Source of the DNA: Haloechinothrix sp033042135
GTDB taxonomy: Bacteria > Actinomycetota > Actinomycetes > Mycobacteriales > Pseudonocardiaceae
Direction: 5' to 3'
Assembly (NCBI RefSeq): GCF_033042135.1
Contig: NZ_WBXM01000011.1
Span: 62,001-126,000 of the forward strand
Length of the DNA stretch: 64,000 bases
Part shown: positions 32,407-41,386 of the stretch, piece after piece
Layout of the letters: the number at the start of each line of letters is the position of its first letter
Numbering within the stretch: position 1 is the stretch's first letter
Notes under the pieces: model-generated
The model's database searches: none
Seen by the model: the letters and a program-made list of their open reading frames with translations, nothing else
Told to the model about the DNA's origin: nothing
Translations under genes and position numbers: made by a program

Positions 32407-33081
32407 TCAGTTCGCGGAGAGACGCAGCAGTCGTTCGGCAACGTGGACGAGATCGGTACCGCTCACATCGGGCGCAGTGAAGACGTCGCCGTAGCGACCT
32501 TCCAGTCGCTCACACCAACCGGCGAGACAACCTGCACGTTTGGCTCCATGGCAGTCCCAGGCGTGCACCGCGACCAGCGCCATGTTCTCCGGTGATGTTC
32601 CCAGTTCGTGGGCCGTCACACGGTAGATGGACGGAGCGGGTTTCCAGATACCGGCTTGTTCCGCGGTCACGACACGGTCCACGTGGCGCGCCAGTCCCGC
32701 CTGTTCCAGGAACCGTGCCGTGTTCTCCGCGCTGCCGACTGTCAAGCAGCCGACCCGCACCCCGGCTTCGGACAGTAGACGTAGCGCGGGCTCGGCATCG
32801 TCGTGTGCGGGTAGGTGACCGAACCCCTCCAGCACGTAATCGATGTCATCCTCGCTGGCGGTGTGCTCGGTGTCGGTACGCAACGCCTGCCGCGCCACTG
32901 ACTCGAACGTCTCGTAATCCCCGCTGAGGGTCAGCGCCATGGAATCGCGTTGGAAACGCATGAACCACGGCTCCAACAGCTGCGCGGGTTGCCCGATCTT
33001 CTCCAGCCGTTCGCGCAACGGATCCAGGTTCAACAAGGTTTCGAGCACATCGAAGGCAACGGCGTGCGGACGACCGGACAC
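32407..33081 (-). CDS. HAD-superfamily hydrolase (haloacid dehalogenase type II-like)
   Basis: 224 aa from a GTG preceded by AAAGGAG. Motif I is AFDVLETLLN with the nucleophile Asp, motif II is CLTVGSAENT with a Ser/Thr region, Lys lies in AGIWKPAPSIY, and the end motif is ALVAVHAWDCHGAKRAGC. The motif I variant DVLET differs from the DAYGT of proven L-2-haloacid dehalogenases, so the substrate is uncertain. It is divergent from a TetR gene with a 30-nt palindrome between them, indicating control by that repressor. Confidence 0.85.
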   Translation of the reverse strand: MSGRPHAVAFDVLETLLNLDPLRERLEKIGQPAQLLEPWFMRFQRDSMALTLSGDYETFESVARQALRTDTEHTASEDDIDYVLEGFGHLPAHDDAEPALRLLSEAGVRVGCLTVGSAENTARFLEQAGLARHVDRVVTAEQAGIWKPAPSIYRVTAHELGTSPENMALVAVHAWDCHGAKRAGCLAGWCERLEGRYGDVFTAPDVSGTDLVHVAERLLRLSAN

Positions 33082-33115
33082 GGGACTCCTTTGACTGGCG
33101 ATTCGGTTTCCTGAT

Positions 33116-33145
33116 GGTACTATACATACAGGTTTGTATAGTACC
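33116..33145. promoter_or_regulatory. TetR operator between HAD and TetR genes
   Basis: GGTACTATACA and TGTATAGTACC-like arms form an inverted repeat of 30 nt with outer 10-nt arms (GGTACTATAC and GTATAGTACC) perfectly complementary. It lies between the divergent starts, 35 nt from the HAD start codon and 24 nt from the TetR start codon, so one bound dimer pair would block both promoters. Confidence 0.75.
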
Positions 33146-33169
33146 AAGCTATGCGGGGAGACAGCCGCG

Positions 33170-33760
33170 ATGGCAGCAGCACGACGACGGACCGACGGTG
33201 AACGCTCGGCGGCGGATCGCATCCTCGCCACCGCTTCAGAGCTGTTCTACGAGCGCGGCATCCGAGCGACAGGGGTCAACACCATCGCCGAGCGAGCCGC
33301 GGTCACCAAAGTCACCCTCTACGCCCACTTCGGATCCAAGGACGGGCTGGTGGCAGCGCACCTGCGTGCCCGCGACCAACGATGGTGGGCGGAGTTCGAC
33401 GAGTACCTCGCCAGCTGTACGACCGCGGAGGAATGGCTGGAGACGACGTTCGACGCCTACCAAGCCTGGGCGCTGGCTGGTGAGTTCCGTGGGTGCGGAT
33501 TCGTCAACGCCGCAACCGAGCTCACCGCCGCCGACCATCCCGGCCACGCCATCATCGGTGGCCACAAGGCAGGTATCCGACGCTACCTCGAAGCCTTCGC
33601 CACCGAAGCCGGGTGCGCCCATCCGGCGGAGGTAGCAGAGGAATGGTTCCTCCTGCTCGAAGGAGCCACGGTGACCGCGTCGCTACGGCACAGCACCGAA
33701 CCCTTTCATCGCGCGCGCCACGCTGCCCTGCGACTGCTGCCAGCGACGAACCGGGCGTGA
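33170..33760 (+). CDS. TetR family transcriptional regulator
   Basis: 196 aa. The N-terminal HTH is ERSAADRILATASELFYERG followed by GVNTIAERAAVTKVTLYAHF, the classical TetR signature. The C-terminal domain (about 75-196: CTTAEEWLETTFDAYQAWAL, GCGFVNAATELTAADHPGH) resembles TetR_C regulators that sense small organic molecules. The ATG at 33170 starts MAAARRRTDGE. Predicted to repress itself and the divergent HAD hydrolase through the palindrome at 33116-33145. Its stop touches the stop of the convergent MBL gene. Confidence 0.9.
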   Translation: MAAARRRTDGERSAADRILATASELFYERGIRATGVNTIAERAAVTKVTLYAHFGSKDGLVAAHLRARDQRWWAEFDEYLASCTTAEEWLETTFDAYQAWALAGEFRGCGFVNAATELTAADHPGHAIIGGHKAGIRRYLEAFATEAGCAHPAEVAEEWFLLLEGATVTASLRHSTEPFHRARHAALRLLPATNRA

Positions 33761-34681
33761 CTACGGGAGGGTTCGGGTCTCGCCGACCGCCAGCGCCCAC
33801 AGGTTCTCCTGGTCGTATCCCGCCGCGGCCCACTCTTTCTGCACCAGCGTGAGCGGTTCGTCGACGGGCTCCCTGGTCAGCACGAACGTGCCCCAGTGCA
33901 TGCAGGCCATGATCCGCGCCCCGAGATCGGCGTACGCCTGTACGGCCTCGGCTGGGTTCATGTGCATCGGCCGCATGAACCAGCGGGGTTCGTAGGCACC
34001 GATCGGCAGCATCGCGACGTCGATCCCCGGATAGCGCTCGCCGACCTCGGCCAGCCTCGGCCCGTACCCGGAGTCCCCCGCGTGATATGTCCTTGTCCCG
34101 TCGGCAGCGGTGATCACCCAACCGCCCCACAGGGTGGCGCAGGTGTCGAACAGCCCTCGCCTGCTCCAGTGATGCGTCGGGGTGAAATCGAACCGCATCC
34201 CCCTGACCTCGGTGGACTCCCACCAGTCCAGCTCGGTCACGTTGCGGAAACCACGTAGCCGGAACCAGCGCCCGAGCCCGGCCCCCACGAGCACCGGGGT
34301 GTCCCTTGGCAACCGGCGCAGCGTCGAGCCGTCCAGGTGATCGTAGTGATCGTGGCTGATCAGCACCGCATCGATGTCCGGGAGGTCCTGCCAGGCCAGG
34401 CCCGGCGGGGTCAGCCGCGGCGGGGTTCCGGGGATCCGGTGCGACCACACGGGGTCGATCAGCAGGTGCAATCCCCCGAGGCGGACCAGGTAGCTGGCAT
34501 GTCCGATCCAGGTCCAACTCGCGGTTCCCGGTTCCCACGGCGGCAGTCCGGTGCGTAGTACCGGGATCCGGTCGGCGTGCGTGGTCGAGCCGCGGAATCC
34601 CCCTTCCCGCATCACCCTGACGAAGTCCCGTGGCCCCGGAAGCGGGGACGTCAGCCTGTCGCGATAGGTGTGCCGTCGCAT
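33761..34681 (-). CDS. MBL-fold metallohydrolase (NAPE-PLD/UlaG-like)
   Basis: 306 aa. The metallo-beta-lactamase signature LISHDHYDHLDGSTL is followed by FTPTHHWSRRGLFD, HAGDSGYGPRL and ACMHWGTFVLT, giving the usual His/Asp dinuclear metal ligands. The N-terminal WTWIGHASYLVRLGGLHLLIDPVW is typical of the NAPE-PLD/UlaG branch. The natural substrate, a phosphodiester or lactone, is unknown. It converges with the TetR gene with no gap between stop codons. Confidence 0.88.
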   Translation of the reverse strand: MRRHTYRDRLTSPLPGPRDFVRVMREGGFRGSTTHADRIPVLRTGLPPWEPGTASWTWIGHASYLVRLGGLHLLIDPVWSHRIPGTPPRLTPPGLAWQDLPDIDAVLISHDHYDHLDGSTLRRLPRDTPVLVGAGLGRWFRLRGFRNVTELDWWESTEVRGMRFDFTPTHHWSRRGLFDTCATLWGGWVITAADGTRTYHAGDSGYGPRLAEVGERYPGIDVAMLPIGAYEPRWFMRPMHMNPAEAVQAYADLGARIMACMHWGTFVLTREPVDEPLTLVQKEWAAAGYDQENLWALAVGETRTLP

Positions 34682-34762
34682 ACCGCCAGTGTGGCAGCAG
34701 GCCGACCCGCCGTGTGGTCGCCTGCGATCGTCGGTGCTGCTGCGTGTTCGCCCGCGCGTTTC

Positions 34763-35566
34763 TCAGAACAGCGGCCACGGCACCGCGCGGAAGTCCTCGA
34801 CGGGTGCGGGGAACGTGCCACGCGACAGCAGTCCCGCCACCCGCTCGTCGAGGGCACGTCGCTCCCGCCCGGTCAAGTGGCTGCCGAGCTGCTCGCCGAG
34901 TCGGCCGTCGAGGTCGGCACGGAGCTTGCGGAGCCGCTCCACGATGCCCGTCGGCAGCGGCTCGCCCGCCCACCCCCACAGCACGGTGCGCAGTTTCGGC
35001 TCGGCGTGCAGGCAGATGCCGTGATCGAGCCCGTACACCTGGTCATCGGAACCCCGTACCACGTGGCCGCCCTTGCGGTCGGCGTTGTTGAGCACCGCAT
35101 CCAGCGCGGCTAGCTCGCGCACGTCCTCCCTGTCGCTGTGCGCCACCACAATCGGCTCGCCGCCACGATCCCTGGCGTGCAGTACGCGGCGCCACCCGTT
35201 CGGGACCTCATCGGGGTGGAACACGTCGACGAGGTCCTCCTCGGTGGCTTCCACCCACAGCTGCACCATGCCTTCGCCGAGCGGGCCGTCACGCAACGCC
35301 GTCGGTGGGATGGCGCCGAGCTCCGCCGCGTTCGCGATGAGGTAGCTGGCGATCTCGCGGTGGGCGAGCGTGCCGTGCGGGAAGTCCCACAGCGGTCGCT
35401 CACCGTGGACCGGCTTGTACACCGCGCTCGCCGAGATGCCATCGAGGGTGACCGTGCAGTACAGCGTGACGTTGGACGCGTCGAGCAGCCGTCCCTCGAC
35501 AGCGAGCGTGCCATGCGTCACCAGGCCGAGCGCCTCGGGATCGCGCGGGTGCACCGGAGGCCTCAA
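34763..35566 (-). CDS. SCO1664 family protein (PI3/PI4-kinase-like fold)
   Basis: 267 aa. Kinase-like elements: SAVYKPVHGERPLWDFPHG with the ATP-binding Lys, ALDAVLNNADRKGGHVV as the catalytic loop, and VYGLDHGICLH with the metal-binding Asp. This family is regularly encoded next to DUF3090 and a histidine phosphatase in actinobacteria; its substrate is unknown. The start overlaps the DUF3090 stop by 4 nt (ATGA). A related histidine phosphatase is present but separated, at 39569-40270. Confidence 0.87.
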   Translation of the reverse strand: MRPPVHPRDPEALGLVTHGTLAVEGRLLDASNVTLYCTVTLDGISASAVYKPVHGERPLWDFPHGTLAHREIASYLIANAAELGAIPPTALRDGPLGEGMVQLWVEATEEDLVDVFHPDEVPNGWRRVLHARDRGGEPIVVAHSDREDVRELAALDAVLNNADRKGGHVVRGSDDQVYGLDHGICLHAEPKLRTVLWGWAGEPLPTGIVERLRKLRADLDGRLGEQLGSHLTGRERRALDERVAGLLSRGTFPAPVEDFRAVPWPLF

Positions 35567-36138
35567 CCCTCACCGAACGGGTTTTCCCGCCGGTATCCGT
35601 TCTGCCGGGGGCAGATGTGGCCTTCCGGGTCGAGCGGCTCGTTGCACAGCGGGCACGGCTTGCGTCCCGCGTTGATGACTCGCTCGGCGCGTTCGGCGAA
35701 CGCCCTGGCGTGCGCCGGGCTGAGGAACACCCGTACCGCGTCGGGGCCCTCCTCGGTGTCGTCGAGCACAATGCTCTCGTCCACCTCGCCATCGGTGATG
35801 GCGAGCAACTCGATGACCACCGCGTTGCTCTCCGCGTCCCAGCCGAGCCCCATGGTGCCGACGCGGAACTCCTCCTCCACCGGGACGTCGAGCGGATCGG
35901 TGTCGGTGAGTTCCTCGGGTGCGGTAGCCGGGACCTCGGTGTCGAACCGGCTCGCCACCTCTTCGAGTAGCGACGTCAACCGCTCGCACAGCACGGACAG
36001 CTGCTGCTTCTCCAGCGTCACGCTGACCAGCCGCGACTCCGAGCTGGCTTGCAAGTAGAACGTACGGTCGCCAGGTTCGCCGACCGTCCCGGAAACGAAA
36101 CGATCGGGGTGGCGGAAAACGTGAATCACACGAGCCAT
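35563..36138 (-). CDS. DUF3090 family protein
   Basis: 191 aa. It starts MARVIHVFRHPDRFVSGTVG, includes RTFYLQASSESRLVSVTLEK, and ends with a zinc-binding-like module RKPCPLCNEPLDPEGHICPR. It is conserved across actinobacteria, always close to the SCO1664 family gene, with which it is translationally coupled here. Function unknown. The frame is open further upstream, but the ATG at 36138 gives the family length. Confidence 0.9.
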   Translation of the reverse strand: MARVIHVFRHPDRFVSGTVGEPGDRTFYLQASSESRLVSVTLEKQQLSVLCERLTSLLEEVASRFDTEVPATAPEELTDTDPLDVPVEEEFRVGTMGLGWDAESNAVVIELLAITDGEVDESIVLDDTEEGPDAVRVFLSPAHARAFAERAERVINAGRKPCPLCNEPLDPEGHICPRQNGYRRENPFGEG

Positions 36139-36272
36139 GGCACTGTCGACCTTAAGCCACGGGTTGGACGCGGGCATCCCCGGGCCGGTCGCGGGTTCGG
36201 TCGTATCGCGCTTTCGAACACGACCCTCGCCACCCGGCCCCGCATTCGCGCCGGTGACCGTACCGTCGTGGT

Positions 36273-36716
36273 ATGCACATGACCCCGGAACAGGCGCGGG
36301 AACGCTTCGCGGCGGCGGCGGTGGCACGGCTGGCCACGGCCAGCGCCACCGGGGTACCGCACCTGGTCCCGGTGACCTTCGCAGTACGCGGCGACGTGAT
36401 CGCCAGTGCCGTCGACGACAAGCCCAAGAGTACGACCCGACTACGGCGCTTGCGCAACATCGAGCGAAACCCCGCCGTGAGCCTGCTCGTGGATCACTAC
36501 GACCATGACTGGTCCCGGCTGTGGTGGGTACGAGCCGACGGTGCCGCCCACATCCTGGCTCCCGGCAACGGCCCCGACCGCAGGGACGTGCTGCTGCGGG
36601 AGCTGCGAGCGAAGTACCCGCAGTACGAGAACCGGCCTCCCTCGGGACCGCTCGTGGTCATCGAGGTGACCCGCTGGTCGGGCTGGACGGCCTGGGCTTG
36701 CGCAGTGACGCGATAA
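36273..36716 (+). CDS. TIGR03668-type PPOX F420-dependent oxidoreductase
   Basis: 147 aa. The split-barrel motif VARLATASATGVPHLVPVTF is followed by DDKPKSTTRLRRLRNIERNP and VSLLVDHYDHDWSRLWWVRADG, which identify the TIGR03668 group. It probably binds F420 or a flavin and reduces small molecules. The last 59 nt overlap the 3' end of the convergent mannosyltransferase gene. Confidence 0.87.
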   Translation: MHMTPEQARERFAAAAVARLATASATGVPHLVPVTFAVRGDVIASAVDDKPKSTTRLRRLRNIERNPAVSLLVDHYDHDWSRLWWVRADGAAHILAPGNGPDRRDVLLRELRAKYPQYENRPPSGPLVVIEVTRWSGWTAWACAVTR

Positions 36717-38259
36717 GGCCGAGCGGATCCGGCCGGAGGAAGCTCGCCGCGGCGTAGCCGCTGGCGGCCATCACACCGGCCATGAACCACCAGTTGTAGA
36801 GCGCGTGCTCGCCCGTCGGGTAGTAGGCCAGTACCAGGAACACCGAGATCCCCACCACGACAGCCAGCTGCTTCCGCCGCCAGGCGAACGCGGCGAGGAT
36901 CACGAAGCCCCACGTCAGATACCACGGCAGGGTGGGAGGGGCCAGGATCGGCACCGCGAGCAACGTCACCGCCATGTGGCGGACCGCGCGCACACCGCCG
37001 TGCCTGGCCAGCCACCACTGCCAGACCATGACGCAGGCCAGCACGCCCCACGCGATCGCCCTGGCCACGGTGACGAACGGGGCACGCTCGACATCGACGA
37101 AGAACTGGACCACACCGTGGACCAGCTGGCCGATCCCGGTCGGGGGGTTCAGCCAGTTCGCGATCAGCGTCGGCGCCTGCAAGCCGGTGATCCACCCCAG
37201 GTTGATCGAACCCAGCGCCGCCCAGGTGCCCGCGATGAAAGTGACGGTGAACAGCACCACCGACACGAACCCCGCCCGCAGGAGATTCACCAGCCGGTGC
37301 CGTGACGGCAGGCGGTTCGCCCAGATCCACACCAGGAACGGCAACGCGACCGCTGCCGTTGGTTTGATCAGCATCCCGATGGTCACCAGCACGATCGACA
37401 GCGCATGCTGCCGCTCGAGCGCGGCGAGCACGCCGATGGTGAGCAGGCCCAGCATCAGCAGATCATTGTGTGGGCCGCCGACCAGGTGAATCACCGTCAT
37501 CGGGCTGGCAACGGCGAGCCAGAGCGCCACAGGAGGATCGCCGCCGAGATGCCGCACCAACCTCGGCAGCGCCCACAGGATCCCGACGAGGCCCACCAGC
37601 AGCACCAGTCGCATCGCGACCACGCCCGCGATGACGTCATCGCCGGTGATGCTCACCACCGACCTGGACACCCAGAGGAAGCCGGGACCGTACGGCGCCG
37701 GTGTGGTTTGCCACATCCAGTGCACGTTGGCGACCACGTTCGGCAGTTCATCCAGGATCGCTGGCCCGGAGGCGTACGGGTCGTGCCCGTGCAGCAACTG
37801 CGCACCCTGCCCGAGGTAGGAGAAGACGTCGCGGGTGAACAGCGGCGGCGACACCAGCAACGGCGCCATCCAGCACCCCGCGGCGACCAGCACGGGCCGG
37901 GTACCGACCCTGCCGCGCAGCGCATACCTGCCGAGCCTGATCCACGCCCACACCACGAGCGCGAAGCCGATGTAGAGCGTGGCGGTGGCCAGCACCTTGC
38001 CGTGCCCATATCGCAGCCAGGACAGCGGGCCCGAACCGATGACCGGGTCCGAGATCAGCACCCCGCCCGCGCCGAGAGCGGAGACCATCAGCACCGTGCT
38101 CCCACCGGTGCCCAGCGCGATCGTGCGGTACGGGAAGCGGCCCGTCGCCTGCCGCGCCGCGCCCGGGGGCTCTCCGGCGTCCTCGTGGCACGCCTGCCCG
38201 CCCGGTTCCACCCCATCGGTAGGCCCCGGGCTTGCGGTGGGCGGCGTGCTGGTGGTCAT
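36658..38259 (-). CDS. mptB: Alpha-(1->6)-mannopyranosyltransferase MptB-like (GT-C)
   Basis: 533 aa from MTTSTPPT. After a cytoplasmic tail of about 45 residues come about 12 membrane helices. The first large loop carries TRDVFSYLGQGAQLLHGHDPYASGP, with the Asp characteristic of GT-C polyprenol-phosphomannose transferases, and WQTTPAPYGPGFLW follows. MptB uses polyprenyl-phosphate mannose to build alpha-1,6-mannan cores of lipomannan or related glycans. The donor would come from the Ppm-type enzyme at 11716-12507. It overlaps the convergent PPOX gene by 59 nt. Confidence 0.85.
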   Translation of the reverse strand: MTTSTPPTASPGPTDGVEPGGQACHEDAGEPPGAARQATGRFPYRTIALGTGGSTVLMVSALGAGGVLISDPVIGSGPLSWLRYGHGKVLATATLYIGFALVVWAWIRLGRYALRGRVGTRPVLVAAGCWMAPLLVSPPLFTRDVFSYLGQGAQLLHGHDPYASGPAILDELPNVVANVHWMWQTTPAPYGPGFLWVSRSVVSITGDDVIAGVVAMRLVLLVGLVGILWALPRLVRHLGGDPPVALWLAVASPMTVIHLVGGPHNDLLMLGLLTIGVLAALERQHALSIVLVTIGMLIKPTAAVALPFLVWIWANRLPSRHRLVNLLRAGFVSVVLFTVTFIAGTWAALGSINLGWITGLQAPTLIANWLNPPTGIGQLVHGVVQFFVDVERAPFVTVARAIAWGVLACVMVWQWWLARHGGVRAVRHMAVTLLAVPILAPPTLPWYLTWGFVILAAFAWRRKQLAVVVGISVFLVLAYYPTGEHALYNWWFMAGVMAASGYAAASFLRPDPLGLIASLRKPRPSSPTSGSPR

Positions 38260-38535
38260 ATCGGCAGTTGAGGTTACACACCCTGCGAACCACCCGATCG
38301 TCGCGAGGCAGGCGACGTCGGGTGCCGCCGACCGACGGATCCACCGGTTCATCCGTCGCTGGCACCGGCACGGGCATGGACGTTCCGGCGCGCCGGATAG
38401 CATCGTTTCGCGTGCCAGGAGGGTGGTTCGTCCGCCCGCCGGTGGAGCAGGCCGCGCGATACCGGGCTGGTGCGAGGAACGACCCCAACGTCGGACAACA
38501 CAATCCGTCGTACAACCCGCAAGCAGGAGAACGCC

Positions 38536-39522
38536 ATGACCCAAGCACCCGTTCATGTGACCGTCACCGGCGCTGCCGGTCAGATCGGTTATGCGCTGCT
38601 CTTTCGGATCGCCTCCGGTCAGCTGCTCGGCGCCGACACCCCGGTACGCCTCCGGCTGCTCGAAATCCCGCAGGCGATCAGCGCCGCCGAAGGCACCGCG
38701 CTCGAGCTGGAGGACGGCGCGTTCCCCTTGCTGGATGGCGTGGACATCTTCGACGACGCCAAGCGGGCCTTCGAGGGATGTAACGTCGCGCTGCTGGTCG
38801 GTGCCCGCCCCCGCACCAAGGGCATGGAACGCGGCGACTTGCTGGAGGCCAACGGGGGGATCTTCAAGCCACAGGGTGAGGCGATCAACGCTGGTGCCGC
38901 CGAGGACATCCGGGTTCTCGTGGTGGGCAACCCAGCCAACACCAATGCGCTGATCGCACAGGCCCACGCCCCCGACGTCCCCGCGGCGCGCTTCACCGCG
39001 ATGACCCGGCTGGACCACAACCGGGCGATGGCCCAGCTGTCCCGCAAGCTCGACACCCCGGTGTCGGACATCAGCAAGCTCACCATCTGGGGCAACCACT
39101 CCGCGACCCAGTACCCCGACGTGTTCCACGCCGAGGCGGCAGGCAGGCCGGTGGCCGAGCTGGTCGACGAGAGCTGGCTCACCGAGGAGTTCATCCCCCG
39201 CGTGGCCAAGCGGGGCGCGGAGATCATCGAGGCGCGTGGCGCGTCGTCGGCGGCCTCGGCGGCCTCGGCCGCGATCGACCACATGCACACCTGGGTCAAC
39301 GGCACCCCTGCCGGTGACTGGACCTCGATGGCCGTGCCTTCCGACGGTTCCTACGGCATCCCGGAGGGCCTGATCTCGTCGTTCCCGGTCACCTGCTCCG
39401 ACGGGCAATACGAAATCGTCCAGGGGCTCGAGATCAACGAGTTCTCGCGGGCCAGGATCGACGCCTCGGTGAACGAGTTGGCCGAGGAGCGCGAGGCCGT
39501 TCGCAAGCTCGGCCTGGTCTGA
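38536..39522 (+). CDS. mdh: Malate dehydrogenase
   Basis: 328 aa. NAD-binding motif VTGAAGQIGYALLFRIASG, then LLVGARPRTKGMERGDLLEA with substrate-binding Arg residues, NPANTNALIA, MTRLDHNRAM and the catalytic His in IWGNHSATQYPD. This is the typical actinobacterial group of NAD-dependent malate dehydrogenases of the TCA cycle. A purine-rich AGCAGGAG site precedes the ATG at 38536. Divergent from the mannosyltransferase gene. Confidence 0.95.
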   Translation: MTQAPVHVTVTGAAGQIGYALLFRIASGQLLGADTPVRLRLLEIPQAISAAEGTALELEDGAFPLLDGVDIFDDAKRAFEGCNVALLVGARPRTKGMERGDLLEANGGIFKPQGEAINAGAAEDIRVLVVGNPANTNALIAQAHAPDVPAARFTAMTRLDHNRAMAQLSRKLDTPVSDISKLTIWGNHSATQYPDVFHAEAAGRPVAELVDESWLTEEFIPRVAKRGAEIIEARGASSAASAASAAIDHMHTWVNGTPAGDWTSMAVPSDGSYGIPEGLISSFPVTCSDGQYEIVQGLEINEFSRARIDASVNELAEEREAVRKLGLV

Positions 39523-39532
39523 CACCTCCCGG

Positions 39533-39583
39533 ACCGGCCGGGAGTAGGCCCAAGCCCGTGCCCTGCGCCTACTCCTGGCCGGT
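39533..39583. terminator. Bidirectional hairpin between mdh and histidine phosphatase genes
   Basis: ACCGGCCGGGAGTAGGC (39533-39549) pairs with GCCTACTCCTGGCCGGT (39567-39583) in a 17-bp stem with one G-T pair. It starts 11 nt after the mdh stop and extends over the last codons of the convergent gene. Confidence 0.7.
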
Positions 39584-40270
39584 GTCCGTAGGGCCTGCCC
39601 CACCGCCGACGGTCGCGTCTGTGCCCCCGGTGCCACGGGTGGGCAGCACTGCGCCGAGGCCGTCGCCGCTGTCGTTCAACCGCAGCACGAACGGCCGCAG
39701 CTCGGTGTAGCGCACGATCGAGATCGACGCCGGGTCCACCACCAGCCGCTGAAAGAGGTCAAGGTGCTGGCCAAGCGCGTCGGCGAGGATGGACTTGATC
39801 ACATCGCCGTGGCTGCACAGCAGCCAGACGGGCGGGGACCCGTCGGCCGTGGCGAACTTGCTGTCGTAGCCGCGCACCGCCTCGACGGCACGGTGCTGCA
39901 CGTGGGAAAGCCGCTCGCCGGACGGGAACCGCACGGCGGACGGCCGCGACTGGATCGCCTGCCACAGCTCCTCCTGTTGCAGCGCGCCGAGCTCCCGACC
40001 GGTCCAGTCACCGTAGTCGACCTCACACAGCGCGTCGTCGACGATCGGGGGGATCCCGCGCGCACGCGCCAGCGGTTCCACCGTCTGCTCGCACCGCAAC
40101 AGCGGGGAATGCACCAGGCCTGCCAGCTCCACCCCGGCCAACCGCTCCACCAACGCCGCCGCCTGGTCGCGGCCGGTGGCATCCAATCCCACGTTCGGGG
40201 TGCGCCCGGCGAGCACCCCGGAGTTATTGGCTTCCGACCGCGCGTGCCGGAGTAGGATCACCGTTCCCAC
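39569..40270 (-). CDS. MSMEG_4193-type histidine phosphatase (phosphoglycerate mutase-like)
   Basis: 233 aa from a GTG giving VGTVILLRHARSEANNSG. The phospho-accepting His lies in LLRHARSEAN, Arg in LVHSPLLRCEQTVEPL, Glu in CEVDYGDWTGRELG, and the second His in WLLCSHGDVIKSILAD. Family members accompany SCO1664/DUF3090 in other actinobacteria. The C-terminus (about 210-233) is a Gly/Thr-rich tail. The substrate is unknown; the annotation as phosphoglycerate mutase is by fold only. Confidence 0.87.
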   Translation of the reverse strand: MGTVILLRHARSEANNSGVLAGRTPNVGLDATGRDQAAALVERLAGVELAGLVHSPLLRCEQTVEPLARARGIPPIVDDALCEVDYGDWTGRELGALQQEELWQAIQSRPSAVRFPSGERLSHVQHRAVEAVRGYDSKFATADGSPPVWLLCSHGDVIKSILADALGQHLDLFQRLVVDPASISIVRYTELRPFVLRLNDSGDGLGAVLPTRGTGGTDATVGGGAGPTDTGQE

Positions 40271-40366
40271 GCTGGCCAGCGTACTGGTCCCGGAATCGGG
40301 GCACACGACACGGCATGCCAGCGCGTCGGCCTTCGGCCCTCGCTGATCATCGCTACGATCGCGCGC

Positions 40367-41338
40367 ATGGAACTGCGCGCACTCGGCGGATCGGGCCTGC
40401 GGGTGTCCAGGATGGCGCTGGGCACGATGACATGGGGCGGCGAGACCGATGCCGAGGAGGCTGCGGATCAGCTCGTGGCCTTCCGCGAAGCGGGCGGCAC
40501 CCTGGTGGACACCGCCGACGTCTACAACGACGGTGCCTGCGAGGAGATGCTGGGGACGTTGCTGCGCGACGTGGTGCCGCGAGAGGAGATCGTGCTGGCG
40601 ACCAAGGCCGTGGCCAGGCGCAGCGAAGGGCCGTTCGGCGGCGGTGCCTCGCGGGGAGCGTTGCTTACCGCGCTGGAGGGGTCGCTGCGCAGGCTGGGAA
40701 CCGACCACATCGACCTGTGGCAGCTGCACGCCTGGGATGGCTCGGTGCCGGTCGAGGAGACTCTCGGCGCGGTGGATACCGCCCTGTCGTCGGGGAAGGT
40801 GCGCTATGTCGGGGTGTCCAACTACACCGGCTGGCAACTGGCCACCGCCGCGCAGCGGCAGCGCACGGCCGGGCAGGCGAACCCGATCGTGTCCACGCAG
40901 GTCGAGTACTCGCTGCTGGAGCGCGGGGTGGAGCGGGAGGTCATCGCCGCGGCCGAGCACCACGGCATCGGGGTTCTGCCGTGGGCACCGCTCGGTAGGG
41001 GCGTGCTGACGGGCAAGTACCGGTCCGGCACGCCTTCGGACTCGCGCGGTGCATCCTCCCGATACGCGGCCTACGTGGAGCATCACCGCACCGAGCGGGC
41101 AGCGCGGGTGGTGCAGGCGGTGAGCACCGCGGCCGACGGGCTCGGGACCTCGCCACTGGCGGTCGCGCTCGCGTGGGTACGTGACCGCCCACAGGTCGTC
41201 GCCCCCGTGGTGGGCGCCCGCGACACCGGCCAGCTGCACGGCTCGCTGCGCGCCGAGGAGATCGTCCTGCCCCCCGAGATCACCTCGGCGCTCGACGACA
41301 TCAGCGCGATCGACTTCGGCTACCCGGAACGCTACTGA
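40367..41338 (+). CDS. Aldo/keto reductase
   Basis: 323 aa. The catalytic tetrad is visible: Asp and Tyr in LVDTADVYNDG, Lys in IVLATKAVA and His in LWQLHAWDGS. NADPH-binding elements follow late in the chain (VVAPVVGARDTGQL). It begins MELRALGGSGLRVSRMALGT. Physiological substrate unknown. It is followed 48 nt later by a lipoprotein gene in the same direction. Confidence 0.9.
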   Translation: MELRALGGSGLRVSRMALGTMTWGGETDAEEAADQLVAFREAGGTLVDTADVYNDGACEEMLGTLLRDVVPREEIVLATKAVARRSEGPFGGGASRGALLTALEGSLRRLGTDHIDLWQLHAWDGSVPVEETLGAVDTALSSGKVRYVGVSNYTGWQLATAAQRQRTAGQANPIVSTQVEYSLLERGVEREVIAAAEHHGIGVLPWAPLGRGVLTGKYRSGTPSDSRGASSRYAAYVEHHRTERAARVVQAVSTAADGLGTSPLAVALAWVRDRPQVVAPVVGARDTGQLHGSLRAEEIVLPPEITSALDDISAIDFGYPERY

Positions 41339-41386
41339 GCAGCACCTGCTCGCAGGCTTCGTATGCCCGTACGAGATGCTGGGGAC

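Noticed and set aside
38259..39636. Upstream extension of the mannosyltransferase frame, giving 992 codons
   Set aside because: The extra 459 codons are antisense to mdh, which has complete family motifs; the ATG at 38259 gives the normal MptB length.
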